Source: Gymnodinialimonas ulvae (GTDB lineage: Bacteria > Pseudomonadota > Alphaproteobacteria > Rhodobacterales > Rhodobacteraceae). Taken from it: a stretch of 64,000 bases of DNA. A program made the position numbers and the translations under genes. The notes beneath the pieces were generated by a model, which was given only the letters and a program-made list of their open reading frames with translations, ran no database searches and had not been told where the DNA came from. The stretch spans positions 62,001 through 126,000 of the forward strand of contig NZ_JBBIFX010000002.1 of assembly GCF_037543845.1 (NCBI RefSeq). Reading direction: 5' to 3'. Positions 24,986 to 32,713 of the stretch are shown one piece after another (positions within the stretch are counted from its first letter, which is position 1; each line of letters begins with the position of its first letter).

Positions 24986-25645
24986 ATGAAAGATACGCTG
25001 CTCGACCTACAGGACATCCAGAAATCCTATGACGCGACCCCGGTGCTGGCCGGCGTCTCCGTCACCCTGTCCGCGGGCGAAACGCTTGCCCTGACCGGGG
25101 AAAGCGGCTCCGGCAAATCCACGTTGCTGCATCTGGCCGGGGGGCTGGACCAACCCGACGCAGGGCGCGTTCTGCTGCACGGGCAGGACATCGGGCAGAT
25201 GGACGATACCGCCCGGGCCGAGGCCCGTCGCCTGCACATCGGCCTCATTTTTCAGCAGTTCAACCTTGTCCCCTCGCTCACCGTCGGCAGCAACATCGCG
25301 CTTCAGGCCCGCCTCGCCGGGCGCCATGATGCCGCCTTCTGCACCACGCTTGGCCATCGGCTCGGCCTGTCCGACCTGACCACGCGCTACCCTGAACAGC
25401 TCTCCGGCGGGCAGCAGCAACGCGTTGCCATCGCCCGCGCCCTTGCTCCGAAACCGGCCCTGATCCTCGCGGATGAGCCGACCGGAAACCTTGACGAAGA
25501 CACCGGCGATGCGGTGCTGTCCCTGCTTCTGGACCTCGTATCGGAAACCGGCGCGGGGCTCTTGATGGTCACCCATTCCCCGCGTCTGGCCGGGCGTCTG
25601 TCGCGCCGCATTCACTTGTCGCGCGGGGCGCTGGCCGCCGCGTGA
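24986..25645 (+). CDS. ABC transporter ATP-binding protein (LolD/MacB type)
   Basis: A 219-residue ATPase of the MacB/LolD class: Walker A GESGSGKSTLLH, Q loop FQQFN, signature LSGGQQQR, Walker B LILADEPTGNLD and switch His in MVTHSP. A GTG or ATG further upstream at 24938 is possible, but ATG at 24986 gives the family start. The stop overlaps the permease start (GTGA), so the two form one transporter. These systems usually move lipids or lipoproteins or transmit mechanical force rather than import nutrients. With the AttH-like gene downstream it corresponds to the AttE component. Confidence 0.9.
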   Translation: MKDTLLDLQDIQKSYDATPVLAGVSVTLSAGETLALTGESGSGKSTLLHLAGGLDQPDAGRVLLHGQDIGQMDDTARAEARRLHIGLIFQQFNLVPSLTVGSNIALQARLAGRHDAAFCTTLGHRLGLSDLTTRYPEQLSGGQQQRVAIARALAPKPALILADEPTGNLDEDTGDAVLSLLLDLVSETGAGLLMVTHSPRLAGRLSRRIHLSRGALAAA

Positions 25646-28038
25646 CCATGTTCCTGACCGCTCTCCAAAGCCTGTCGTCGCACTGGCGGCATCGCCCCGG
25701 CCAGCTGGCCATGCTGGCCATCGGCCTCGCCTTGGCCACGGCCCTCTGGTCCGGCGTGCAAGCCATCAACGCCGAGGCCCGCGCCGCCTATGACCGCGCC
25801 GCCGCGACCCTGGGGCAGGATCAATTGGCTCGCCTTGAAGGCCCGGATGGTCGCCCCGTACCCCTGGCCGATTTTATCGCCTTGCGCGCGCAGGGCTACC
25901 TCGTGTCTCCGGTGATATCGGGCGAATTGCGCGACGGCGACGGGCGGTTGCGCGTGCTTGGGATCGACCCTCTGACCGCGCCCGCTGCCGCGCAAGGCCC
26001 CGCACTCGACGGCGATCTGGATCTCGCCACCTTCTTCACCGACCCCGGCCTTCTTCTCATGACCGAGGCCACGGCGTCGGGCCCCTTGCCCGCGGGCCTG
26101 CCCGAATTCGTGCTCTCCGAAACCGTCCCCCCGGCCGCCGCGATCACCGATATCTCCACCGCCGCGCGCCTGCTGGAACAGGTCGATCCGACCTACCTTC
26201 TTGTCGCGCCCGAGCAACCCTTTGGCCTGCCCCCCCTGGCCGAGGCGACGGACCTTCGCCTCCGCGCGCCCGAGACCGCCGACGATATCTCCCGCCTGAC
26301 CGACAGCTTCCATCTGAACCTGACCGCCTTCGGCCTGCTCAGCTTTGGCGTCGGCCTCTTCATCGTGCATGCCGCCATCGGTCTGGCCTTCGAACAACGC
26401 CGCGCCTCGGTTCGTACCTTGCGCGCGCTCGGCACGCCGCTGCGCACCGTTCTTCTGGCCCTTGCGCTGGAACTTGCGGTGATCGCGCTGGTGGCCGGGA
26501 TCATTGGCATATTGCTCGGCTATCTGATCGCCGCCGCCCTCATGCCGGGTGTCGCCGGAACCCTGCGCGGCCTCTATGGCGCCGAGATCGAGGGCATCCT
26601 GCGGTTCGACCCGACCTGGGCAATCTCCGCCCTTCTGATCACCTGGATCGGCGCCGCCGCCGCCGCCGTGCAGGCCATGATCCGCACCGCGCGCATGCCG
26701 CTTCTCGCTCCCGCCTTGCCGCGTGCCTGGGCGCAGGCATCGGGCCGCATGATCCGATTGCAAGCCGTCGCGGCCCTCGCCCTCTTCGCCCTTGCCATAG
26801 CCCTCGCGGGCGTCGGCCAAGGCCTCATCGCAGCCTTCCTCTGCCTCGCGGCGCTCCTCATCGGCGCCGCTCTCATCCTCCCCGCGCTGACCACCGCCGC
26901 CCTGCGGCTCCTGCCCACCCGTGGCGCGTTCAGCGAATGGGTTCTTGCCGACACGCGCCAACAGGTTCCCGGCCTCTCCCTTGCCCTGATGGCACTGTTG
27001 CTTGCGTTGTCGGCCAATATCGGTGTCTCCACCATGGTCGGCAGTTTCCGCAGCACCTTCACCGGCTGGCTGGATCAACGCCTCGCGTCTGAACTCTACG
27101 TCACCGCCGCAAATCCCGCCGAGGCCGCCCGGATCATGGAGGCCATCGAACCCGACGTCGACGCGATCCTGCCGATCATCTCCGCCGATCAGCGCCTCTT
27201 CGACCGTCCCGCGCAGATCTTCGGCGTTGTCGATCACCCCACCTATCGCGACGCCTGGCCGCTTCTGTCGCAATCCGAAAACCCGTGGGATCAACTCGCA
27301 AACGGCAACGCGGTGCTGATCAACGAACAACTCGCCCGCCGCGAAGACCTCTCCCCCGGCGATACCCTTCCCTTCGCGGGGGGCTTGCCCATCGTCGGGG
27401 TCTACTCCGACTACGGCAATCCCAACGGGCAGGCGATTGTGTCCCTAAACCGCTTTGCAGAGACGTTTCCTGACACCCAAGCCTTCCGCTTCGCCCTCCG
27501 CATCCCCCCCGATGACGCCCCCGCCATGGCCACCCGCTTGCGCGAAGACTTCGGCCTGCCCACCGACGCCGTCACCAATCAAGCACAGGTAAAGGCCTTC
27601 TCCCTCCACGTCTTCGACCAAACCTTTCGCGTCACCGGCGCGCTCAACATCCTCACCCTCGGCGTCGCTGGTATCGCACTCCTGACCAGCCTCCTGACAC
27701 TCGCCAACCTGCGGCTCCCGCAATTGGCCCCGCTCTGGGCCATCGGCACCTCCCGCGCCACCCTCGCTCGCGTCGAACTGATCCGCGCGCTCGGCCTCGC
27801 GATCCTCACCTTCGTCTTTGCCCTGCCGGTTGGACTCGCCCTCGCATGGGTCCTGCTGGCCCTCGTCAATGTCGAGGCGTTCGGCTGGCGCCTGCCGATG
27901 CAACTCTTCCCCGGCGACTGGGCCCGCCTCTTCGGCCTCGCGCTGATCGCCGCAGGCCTCGCCGCCCTTGGCCCGGCCCTGCGTCTCGCCCGCATCCCCC
28001 CGGCCCGCCTCACCCAGATCTTCGCACAGGAGCGATGA
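25642..28038 (+). CDS. FtsX-like ABC transporter permease
   Basis: A 798-residue permease with a first transmembrane helix near residue 20, a large periplasmic domain, and two FtsX-type membrane blocks (about residues 225-420, and the C-terminus around 660-785 with LLTLANLRLPQLAPLWAIG). It is the long fused type in which two permease halves of an AttF/AttG pair are joined. The GTG at 25642 overlaps the ATPase stop; an ATG two codons later is equally possible. It ends 1 bp into the AttH-like start. GC-rich stretches make shadow frames here. Confidence 0.88.
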   Translation: MTMFLTALQSLSSHWRHRPGQLAMLAIGLALATALWSGVQAINAEARAAYDRAAATLGQDQLARLEGPDGRPVPLADFIALRAQGYLVSPVISGELRDGDGRLRVLGIDPLTAPAAAQGPALDGDLDLATFFTDPGLLLMTEATASGPLPAGLPEFVLSETVPPAAAITDISTAARLLEQVDPTYLLVAPEQPFGLPPLAEATDLRLRAPETADDISRLTDSFHLNLTAFGLLSFGVGLFIVHAAIGLAFEQRRASVRTLRALGTPLRTVLLALALELAVIALVAGIIGILLGYLIAAALMPGVAGTLRGLYGAEIEGILRFDPTWAISALLITWIGAAAAAVQAMIRTARMPLLAPALPRAWAQASGRMIRLQAVAALALFALAIALAGVGQGLIAAFLCLAALLIGAALILPALTTAALRLLPTRGAFSEWVLADTRQQVPGLSLALMALLLALSANIGVSTMVGSFRSTFTGWLDQRLASELYVTAANPAEAARIMEAIEPDVDAILPIISADQRLFDRPAQIFGVVDHPTYRDAWPLLSQSENPWDQLANGNAVLINEQLARREDLSPGDTLPFAGGLPIVGVYSDYGNPNGQAIVSLNRFAETFPDTQAFRFALRIPPDDAPAMATRLREDFGLPTDAVTNQAQVKAFSLHVFDQTFRVTGALNILTLGVAGIALLTSLLTLANLRLPQLAPLWAIGTSRATLARVELIRALGLAILTFVFALPVGLALAWVLLALVNVEAFGWRLPMQLFPGDWARLFGLALIAAGLAALGPALRLARIPPARLTQIFAQER

Positions 28039-29090
28039 TGCGCCTTCTCCTCGCCCTCCTTCTCACCCTCACACACGCCAACGCCCAAGGCTTCGCCGGC
28101 CTCGGCACTGCCGCCGACGAGCGTTTCGCCGTGCCGCAACCAAACCCGACCTTCACCTTCCCCACCGACCACGGCCCACATCCCGACTACCGCATCGAAT
28201 GGTGGTACCTGACCGCAACCCTGCAAGGCCCCGATGGCACCGAATATGGCGTGCAATGGACCCTGTTCCGCAGCGCGCTTGCCCCCGACACGTCCGACAC
28301 CTGGACCGCGCCGCAGCTCTTCATGGGCCACGCGGGTCTCACCACGCCCACCGCGCATTTCCACGCCGAACGCCTCGCGCGCGGCGGCACCGGGCAGGCA
28401 GGCGTCACCTCTGACCCGTTCCGCGCCCATATCGACGATTGGGAAATGGCACCCACCGCGCCCGATGGCGACGCCTACGACGCCCTCCACCTGACCGCGC
28501 GCGGACCAGATTTCGCCTACGACCTCGATCTGACGGCGGAGGGCCCCCTGATCTTCCACGGCCAAGATGGCTATTCCGTCAAAAGCGCCGAAGGGCAGGC
28601 CAGCTACTACTATTCCCAACCCTTCTACACCGCCACGGGCACGCTTTCCCTTCCCGATGGCGATATCTCCGTCACCGGCACCGCATGGCTCGATCGCGAA
28701 TGGTCCTCGCAACCGCTCAGCGAGGATCAACTGGGCTGGGATTGGTTCTCCCTGCAATTCGAAGACGGCGCGCGCATGATGGCCTTCGCCCTGCGCTCCG
28801 ATGCCGGGCCCGCCTTCACCTCCGCCACCTGGATCAACCCCGATGGCACGACGCAATCCTACGGCGACGGCCATGTGTACCTCACACCGCTCGCCACCTC
28901 CGAGGTCGCCGACCGCACCATTCCGACCGAATGGCAGATCACCTTCCCCGACCGCGACATCGACATCCGCACCGCTCCGGTGAATGCGCAAAGCTGGATG
29001 GACACCAGTTTCCCCTATTGGGAAGGCCCGATCACCTTCACCGGCACCCACGCAGGGCGCGGCTACCTAGAGATGACAGGATATGAGTGA
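28038..29090 (+). CDS. Secreted AttH-like/lipocalin-like protein
   Basis: A 350-residue exported protein (signal peptide LLLALLLTLTHANA, cleavage before QGF) of the AttH/CrtC-like lipocalin family, sometimes labelled carotenoid 1,2-hydratase or hydroxyneurosporene synthase. Family marks are RIEWWYLTATLQGPDG, GVQWTLFRSAL, LFMGHAGLT, and LDREWSSQPL followed by GWDWFSLQFEDG. ATG at 28038 is preferred to ATG at 28035 because AGGAG is then 5 bases away. It is the third gene of the ABC operon; a periplasmic lipid-handling partner role is likely, whereas a carotenoid enzyme role is not supported by context. Confidence 0.87.
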   Translation: MRLLLALLLTLTHANAQGFAGLGTAADERFAVPQPNPTFTFPTDHGPHPDYRIEWWYLTATLQGPDGTEYGVQWTLFRSALAPDTSDTWTAPQLFMGHAGLTTPTAHFHAERLARGGTGQAGVTSDPFRAHIDDWEMAPTAPDGDAYDALHLTARGPDFAYDLDLTAEGPLIFHGQDGYSVKSAEGQASYYYSQPFYTATGTLSLPDGDISVTGTAWLDREWSSQPLSEDQLGWDWFSLQFEDGARMMAFALRSDAGPAFTSATWINPDGTTQSYGDGHVYLTPLATSEVADRTIPTEWQITFPDRDIDIRTAPVNAQSWMDTSFPYWEGPITFTGTHAGRGYLEMTGYE

Positions 29091-29610
29091 TCCATCCCTA
29101 AACGGCCTGTTAGAGACTGTCTGGCAACACCTCGCACGCGGCACCGCCGACCGTCATCACCCCGCGCGTCACCCCACATTGGCGACCCTGACGCCCGATG
29201 GCCCCGACCTCCGCACCCTCGTGCTGCGCGCCATTGACCGCGCCGAAAACACGCTCGAATTCCACACCGATGCCGCCTCCCCCAAGGCCGCCCACATCGC
29301 TGGCAATCCCGCCATCGCGCTCCATGTCTGGGTGCCCAAAGCCCGCCTGCAAATCCGCGCCCGCGGAACCGCCCGGATCGCGCAAGGCGACCCCGCCCTC
29401 TTCGCGCAACTCCCCGAACAGGCGCAGGCCAATTACACCGGCCCCACCCCCGGCACACCTCTGCCAGCCAAGGCCGCGCAAACCGCGCCCCGCTTCGCCC
29501 GCCTCCTCTGCACCCTGACCGAGATCGACGCGCTGACCCTCTCCGATCCGCACCAGCGCGCGCTCTTCCAAGCCGCCGACACCTGGCAGGGCCAGTGGAT
29601 CGCGCCCTGA
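29083..29610 (+). CDS. Pyridoxamine 5'-phosphate oxidase-like flavin-binding protein
   Basis: A 175-residue split-barrel protein of the PNPOx-like family. LATLTPDGPDLRTLVLRAID and LEFHTDAASPKAAHI are the FMN-phosphate-binding strands. It is shorter than true PdxH (about 215) and lacks the PdxH C-terminal signature, so it probably is not a vitamin B6 oxidase; general flavin-binding or haem-related functions occur in the family. It overlaps the AttH-like gene by 8 bp and may be transcribed with it. Confidence 0.82.
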   Translation: MSDPSLNGLLETVWQHLARGTADRHHPARHPTLATLTPDGPDLRTLVLRAIDRAENTLEFHTDAASPKAAHIAGNPAIALHVWVPKARLQIRARGTARIAQGDPALFAQLPEQAQANYTGPTPGTPLPAKAAQTAPRFARLLCTLTEIDALTLSDPHQRALFQAADTWQGQWIAP

Positions 29611-29636
29611 CAAATGCCCGGTGCCCTGCTTCCTTG

Positions 29637-29690
29637 TTTCAAAAATACTCCGGGGAGTGTGAGGGGCTGGCCCCTCACCGCCTGAGCCCA
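29637..29690. repeat. REP-like intergenic element with strong hairpin
   Basis: In the gap between two convergent genes, GTGAGGGGC (29659-29667) and GCCCCTCAC (29670-29678) form a perfect 9-bp stem, preceded by TTTCAAAAATACTCCGGGGA. Sequences of this type (AAAATACTCC followed by a G-rich palindromic hairpin) are, from my recollection, dispersed in intergenic regions of many Rhodobacterales genomes. Only one copy is visible in this window, so the repeat status rests on memory. It may also act as a bidirectional transcription barrier. Confidence 0.5.
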
Positions 29691-29748
29691 AAGCGCGACG
29701 GCGCGACGGCGAGGCAAACAAATCGCGGGCCATGCCCGCCCCGTCAGA

Positions 29749-31236
29749 TCACGCGCCCAACCGCTCCACATACATCGGGAACGACACTCCCAACGCCCAG
29801 CCCAACAAAAGGCCAAGACCGATCCCAACCGCCAGAACCGATCCCGTGCGCCGCCCGACCCAACGCCCCATCATCCCGAAGGTCGCGTAGAACAACACGA
29901 TCACCGGGAAGATCAGCACGAGGAAGAACAACCGCTCGAAATCCAGCGCCACCGCCATCGCCAACGACCCAAGGAACGCGCCCCGCACGACAATCCGCTG
30001 CCACAACACGGCCGCCGTCCCCCGCGTCAGCACCGCGTCCCCCCACATCGCCAACACCGCGCCCGGCACAATCGCCAGGATGATCGGCACCCGTCCCGCA
30101 TGCGGCACGAAAGACGCCACATAGCGGTCCATCAACAAGCCGAACACACCAATCCCGAACCCGGCCAGCAACACGCCCCAAAGCCAACCGCGCAGCTCCG
30201 GTCGCCAGCCCGCGATCCACGCGCCCCCCAACACGAAAAGGCCGTACAGGCCCAGATGCACGGCAAGGTAATCCGCCACCAAAACCGGCAAGACACCGAC
30301 CTCGATCTGCACCGCCACCAAGGGCGCAATCACCGCCGGCACCAGCGCAAGCACCCAGAACACCCGCCGTGGCACGGCCTCCGGCGCCGCGCCTTCCGGC
30401 AGCAACCCCGCCAACGGGCGCGCCAACATCACCGCCCCCGCCAGCATCAGGATGATCCCAAGGCCCAGCCGCGCAACCTCCGCCTCGCCGCTGCGCCCAA
30501 GGCTCGCATTGGCCCAATCCACCGCCTCGCGCAGACCTTCGGGCGCCCACAAGATCGCAACATGTTCCGCAAAGGGCACCGCCACGGCCCGCCGCGCAAA
30601 CCCGTTTCCGGGCTGGCCCACGGTCTCGCCCTCAACGGCGTCCAAATCGCCCATCACACGCCGCGCCTCTGCCCGAAGCGCGCCCTCCCAGGCCCCGTTC
30701 AGGATCAGAAGGTTCTCCGGCGCGTCTTCCGTCACCGCCTGTGAAAAAACCGATATCCCAATGACCGACACCACCCTCGCATCCGCAATGCCCGCCCGCA
30801 CCACCAGATCCGAGGACATCGAATGCCCGACCATCACCACCTGCGGCTCCGCCCCGGGGCGCGCCACCGCCCAATCCGTCACCCGCGCGATCTCCTCCAA
30901 AAGGATCCGCGTGGTCCCGTCGATCGATGTCACATCGCCCGACATCGGCACCGGATTGCGCCCGTGCCCCTCCAGATCCAGCGCCACCGCGATATAGCCC
31001 GCCCGCGCAAAGCTTTCCGACCAGGCGGCCATCATCTGCCGCGATCCGGCAAAGCCATGCACGATCACCGCAACCGGCCCAGCCTCCGCGCTGCGCGTCA
31101 CGGTCACGGGCGTCGTGCCCACCCGATCATGCGTAATCTCCAGACCGGCGCGCGGGCGTTCCAGCAAAACCACCCCCACAACCAGCGCCAGCACCGCAAA
31201 CACCCCGAAGGCCCAGCTTTTCCACCTGTGTTCCAT
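29749..31236 (-). CDS. Membrane-anchored alpha/beta hydrolase with multi-helix C-terminus
   Basis: A 495-residue protein: transmembrane helix near residues 8-25, an alpha/beta hydrolase domain (~45-265; VIVHGFAGSRQM oxyanion loop, ALDLEGHGRNP, nucleophile elbow MVGHSMSSDL), then about eight hydrophobic helices to the end. The catalytic His is probably in FAEHVAILW, while the acid is not obvious. The ATG at 31236 is chosen for the short basic lead into the first helix; the frame stays open to 31299. The reaction is unknown; fusion of a hydrolase with a polytopic domain suggests a lipid or membrane substrate. Confidence 0.8.
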   Translation of the reverse strand: MEHRWKSWAFGVFAVLALVVGVVLLERPRAGLEITHDRVGTTPVTVTRSAEAGPVAVIVHGFAGSRQMMAAWSESFARAGYIAVALDLEGHGRNPVPMSGDVTSIDGTTRILLEEIARVTDWAVARPGAEPQVVMVGHSMSSDLVVRAGIADARVVSVIGISVFSQAVTEDAPENLLILNGAWEGALRAEARRVMGDLDAVEGETVGQPGNGFARRAVAVPFAEHVAILWAPEGLREAVDWANASLGRSGEAEVARLGLGIILMLAGAVMLARPLAGLLPEGAAPEAVPRRVFWVLALVPAVIAPLVAVQIEVGVLPVLVADYLAVHLGLYGLFVLGGAWIAGWRPELRGWLWGVLLAGFGIGVFGLLMDRYVASFVPHAGRVPIILAIVPGAVLAMWGDAVLTRGTAAVLWQRIVVRGAFLGSLAMAVALDFERLFFLVLIFPVIVLFYATFGMMGRWVGRRTGSVLAVGIGLGLLLGWALGVSFPMYVERLGA

Positions 31237-31342
31237 CGCCCACCAGATAGCGCGGCGGCGCGCCCGCGCCAATCCGCTGGTCCCCAAAAGCCGCACCACC
31301 TATGGTGTTCCAAACCCACCGATAGCGACGGACGCCTGGCCC

Positions 31343-32224
31343 ATGTTCACCGTGACCCTGATGACCAATTCCGCGATGTTCCTCGACCGCGAAATGGTCG
31401 CGAACCTGCGCAATGCGATGGGCGGCGGCGACGCGATCTGGCTCGACCCCAATCACGCCGCGGAATTCGACGTCCAAAAGGTTCCCAAAGGCATCGACAC
31501 CGTCTGGCAAAGCCTGTCCGCGGAAGGCGTCGATCTGGTTGTGCAGCCCTCCGACGGTCGCAAGAAGCGCATGCTGCTCGCCGATATGGACAGCACGATG
31601 ATCCAGCAGGAATGCATCGACGAACTCGCCGCCGAGGCCGGGTTCGGTGATCGCGTCGCGGCCATCACCGCCCGCGCCATGAACGGCGAACTCGATTTCG
31701 AAAAGGCGCTCACCGAGCGCGTCGGCCTCCTGAAGGGCCTGCCCGAGGCCACGATCCAACGCGTCCTCGACAGCCGCATCACCCTGATGCCCGGCGGTCC
31801 CACGCTGCTGGCCACGATGCGCGCAAACGGTGCCCATTGCGCGCTGGTCTCGGGCGGGTTCACCGCCTTCACCGCCGCCATCGCCGCACAACTCGGGTTC
31901 CATGAACACCACGCCAACACCCTGAAGGTTGAAAACGGCACCCTGACCGGAGAAGTCGCGCGCCCCATCCTTGGACGCGATGCCAAGGTCGAAGCCCTCC
32001 AGGCGATCAGCGTGGCGCAGGGCCTCGCGCCGTCCGACGTGCTCGCCGTGGGCGACGGGGCCAATGACCTCGGCATGCTGGAACTCGCGGGCACCGGCGT
32101 CGCGCTGCATGCCAAACCCGCCGTGCAGGCTCAGGCCGACATCCGCATCAACCACGGCGACCTGACCGCGCTTCTGTTCCTGCAGGGCTACACCAAGGCC
32201 GATTTCGTTGTAGGTGGGTCATAG
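31343..32224 (+). CDS. serB: Phosphoserine phosphatase
   Basis: SerB dephosphorylates phosphoserine to serine, the last step of the pathway begun by serA and serC in this window. The 293-residue protein has the HAD nucleophile motif LLADMDSTMI (D-x-D-S-T), motif II CALVSGGF, and the last motif AVGDGANDLGML. The ~75 N-terminal residues are an ACT-like lobe. The ATG at 31343 is chosen; the frame is open much further upstream into the antisense hydrolase gene. It is divergent from the membrane hydrolase. Confidence 0.95.
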   Translation: MFTVTLMTNSAMFLDREMVANLRNAMGGGDAIWLDPNHAAEFDVQKVPKGIDTVWQSLSAEGVDLVVQPSDGRKKRMLLADMDSTMIQQECIDELAAEAGFGDRVAAITARAMNGELDFEKALTERVGLLKGLPEATIQRVLDSRITLMPGGPTLLATMRANGAHCALVSGGFTAFTAAIAAQLGFHEHHANTLKVENGTLTGEVARPILGRDAKVEALQAISVAQGLAPSDVLAVGDGANDLGMLELAGTGVALHAKPAVQAQADIRINHGDLTALLFLQGYTKADFVVGGS

Positions 32225-32326
32225 CCACTGACCGATTCGGAGAGCTGGAATATCTTGTGGTATTGGCGTTGGGATCACCAACTAATGGTGCCACCCCATA
32301 GGTTTTCAATTGGCTTTTCTGATGTA

Positions 32327-32340
32327 TCTTATTGATAAGA
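32327..32340. repeat. Inverted repeat in AT-rich gap
   Basis: TCTTAT (32327-32332) and ATAAGA (32335-32340) form a 6-bp inverted repeat with a 2-bp centre in the low-GC gap between serB and the small HTH-like gene. It may be an operator; no regulator can be named. The rest of the 231-bp gap is AT-rich and shows no coding frame. Confidence 0.3.
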
Positions 32341-32399
32341 GTAGATTAATTACTAGATCAACAGGGTTTTCTTCACCAAGGCACCGACCTAGAATTGAT

Positions 32400-32435
32400 T
32401 GAGCGAGGCAGTTGCACCTGCCTCGCTCATACAAT
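32400..32435. promoter_or_regulatory. 12-bp-arm palindrome abutting a TACAAT -10 box
   Basis: GAGCGAGGCAG (32401-32411) and CTGCCTCGCTC (32418-32428), extended by one T-A pair, form a 12-bp perfect stem with a 6-base loop. TACAAT (32430-32435), a near-consensus -10 hexamer, begins directly after it and 21 bases before the ATG of the small gene. No matching -35 hexamer is at 17 bp. The arrangement suits an operator or activator site, or a hairpin; there is no T tract, so it is not a terminator. Confidence 0.5.
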
Positions 32436-32455
32436 CATTGGCATAGGAGCCCAAA

Positions 32456-32680
32456 ATGACTGCACCTTTCGGTAACTTTCAACTTAACGAAATCAACGTT
32501 CAGCGCAAAGGCCTCTCTTATGTAGAGGCTGTGGCCGTTTGGCTCATGCATTGGTCTGGGGAAAAGCAGCACCTGATCGCAGCAAAGTTTGGCACAAACC
32601 CAGGACGTATCGCTGACGTCTTGACCGAAAAGAAACACGAAGGCTCACGCATGGACGCACAAGCTCTTCGTGCTAGCTAG
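32456..32680 (+). CDS. Small helix-turn-helix-like protein of unknown function
   Basis: A 74-residue protein; GGAG lies 7 bases before the ATG. The middle and C-terminal part reads like a helix-turn-helix (KQHLIAAKFGTNPGRIADVL followed by TEKKHEGS): helix, G-T-N turn, recognition helix, similar in style to short proteins with a GxNxGRIxxVL core seen in alphaproteobacteria and phages. GC content is clearly below its neighbours, about 51 percent by estimate, and codon choice differs (more A/T third positions). It is framed by strong palindromes on both sides. Its function is unknown; autoregulation is plausible. Confidence 0.7.
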   Translation: MTAPFGNFQLNEINVQRKGLSYVEAVAVWLMHWSGEKQHLIAAKFGTNPGRIADVLTEKKHEGSRMDAQALRAS

Positions 32681-32712
32681 CACGAATTGCGGGCGGCAAT
32701 AGTCGCCCGCAA
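32667..32712. repeat. Two adjacent palindromes over the end of the small gene
   Basis: TTCGTGCTAGCTAGCACGAA (32667-32686) is a perfect 20-bp palindrome containing the TAG stop codon of the small gene. Directly after it, TTGCGGGCG (32687-32695) and CGCCCGCAA (32704-32712) form a perfect 9-bp stem with an 8-base loop, ending one base before the gltB stop codon. Neither has a T tract. They may end transcription from both sides or mark an inserted element. Confidence 0.7.
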
Positions 32713-32713
32713 A

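Noticed and set aside
25612..27330. A 572-codon glycine-rich open frame on the minus strand
   Set aside because: It is antisense to the FtsX-like permease; the low-complexity G/E/A translation is a GC artefact.
32225..32713. Prophage or insertion-sequence remnant between serB and gltB
   Set aside because: No transposase, integrase, terminal repeats with target duplication or phage gene is visible. Only the unusual composition and palindromes are real.
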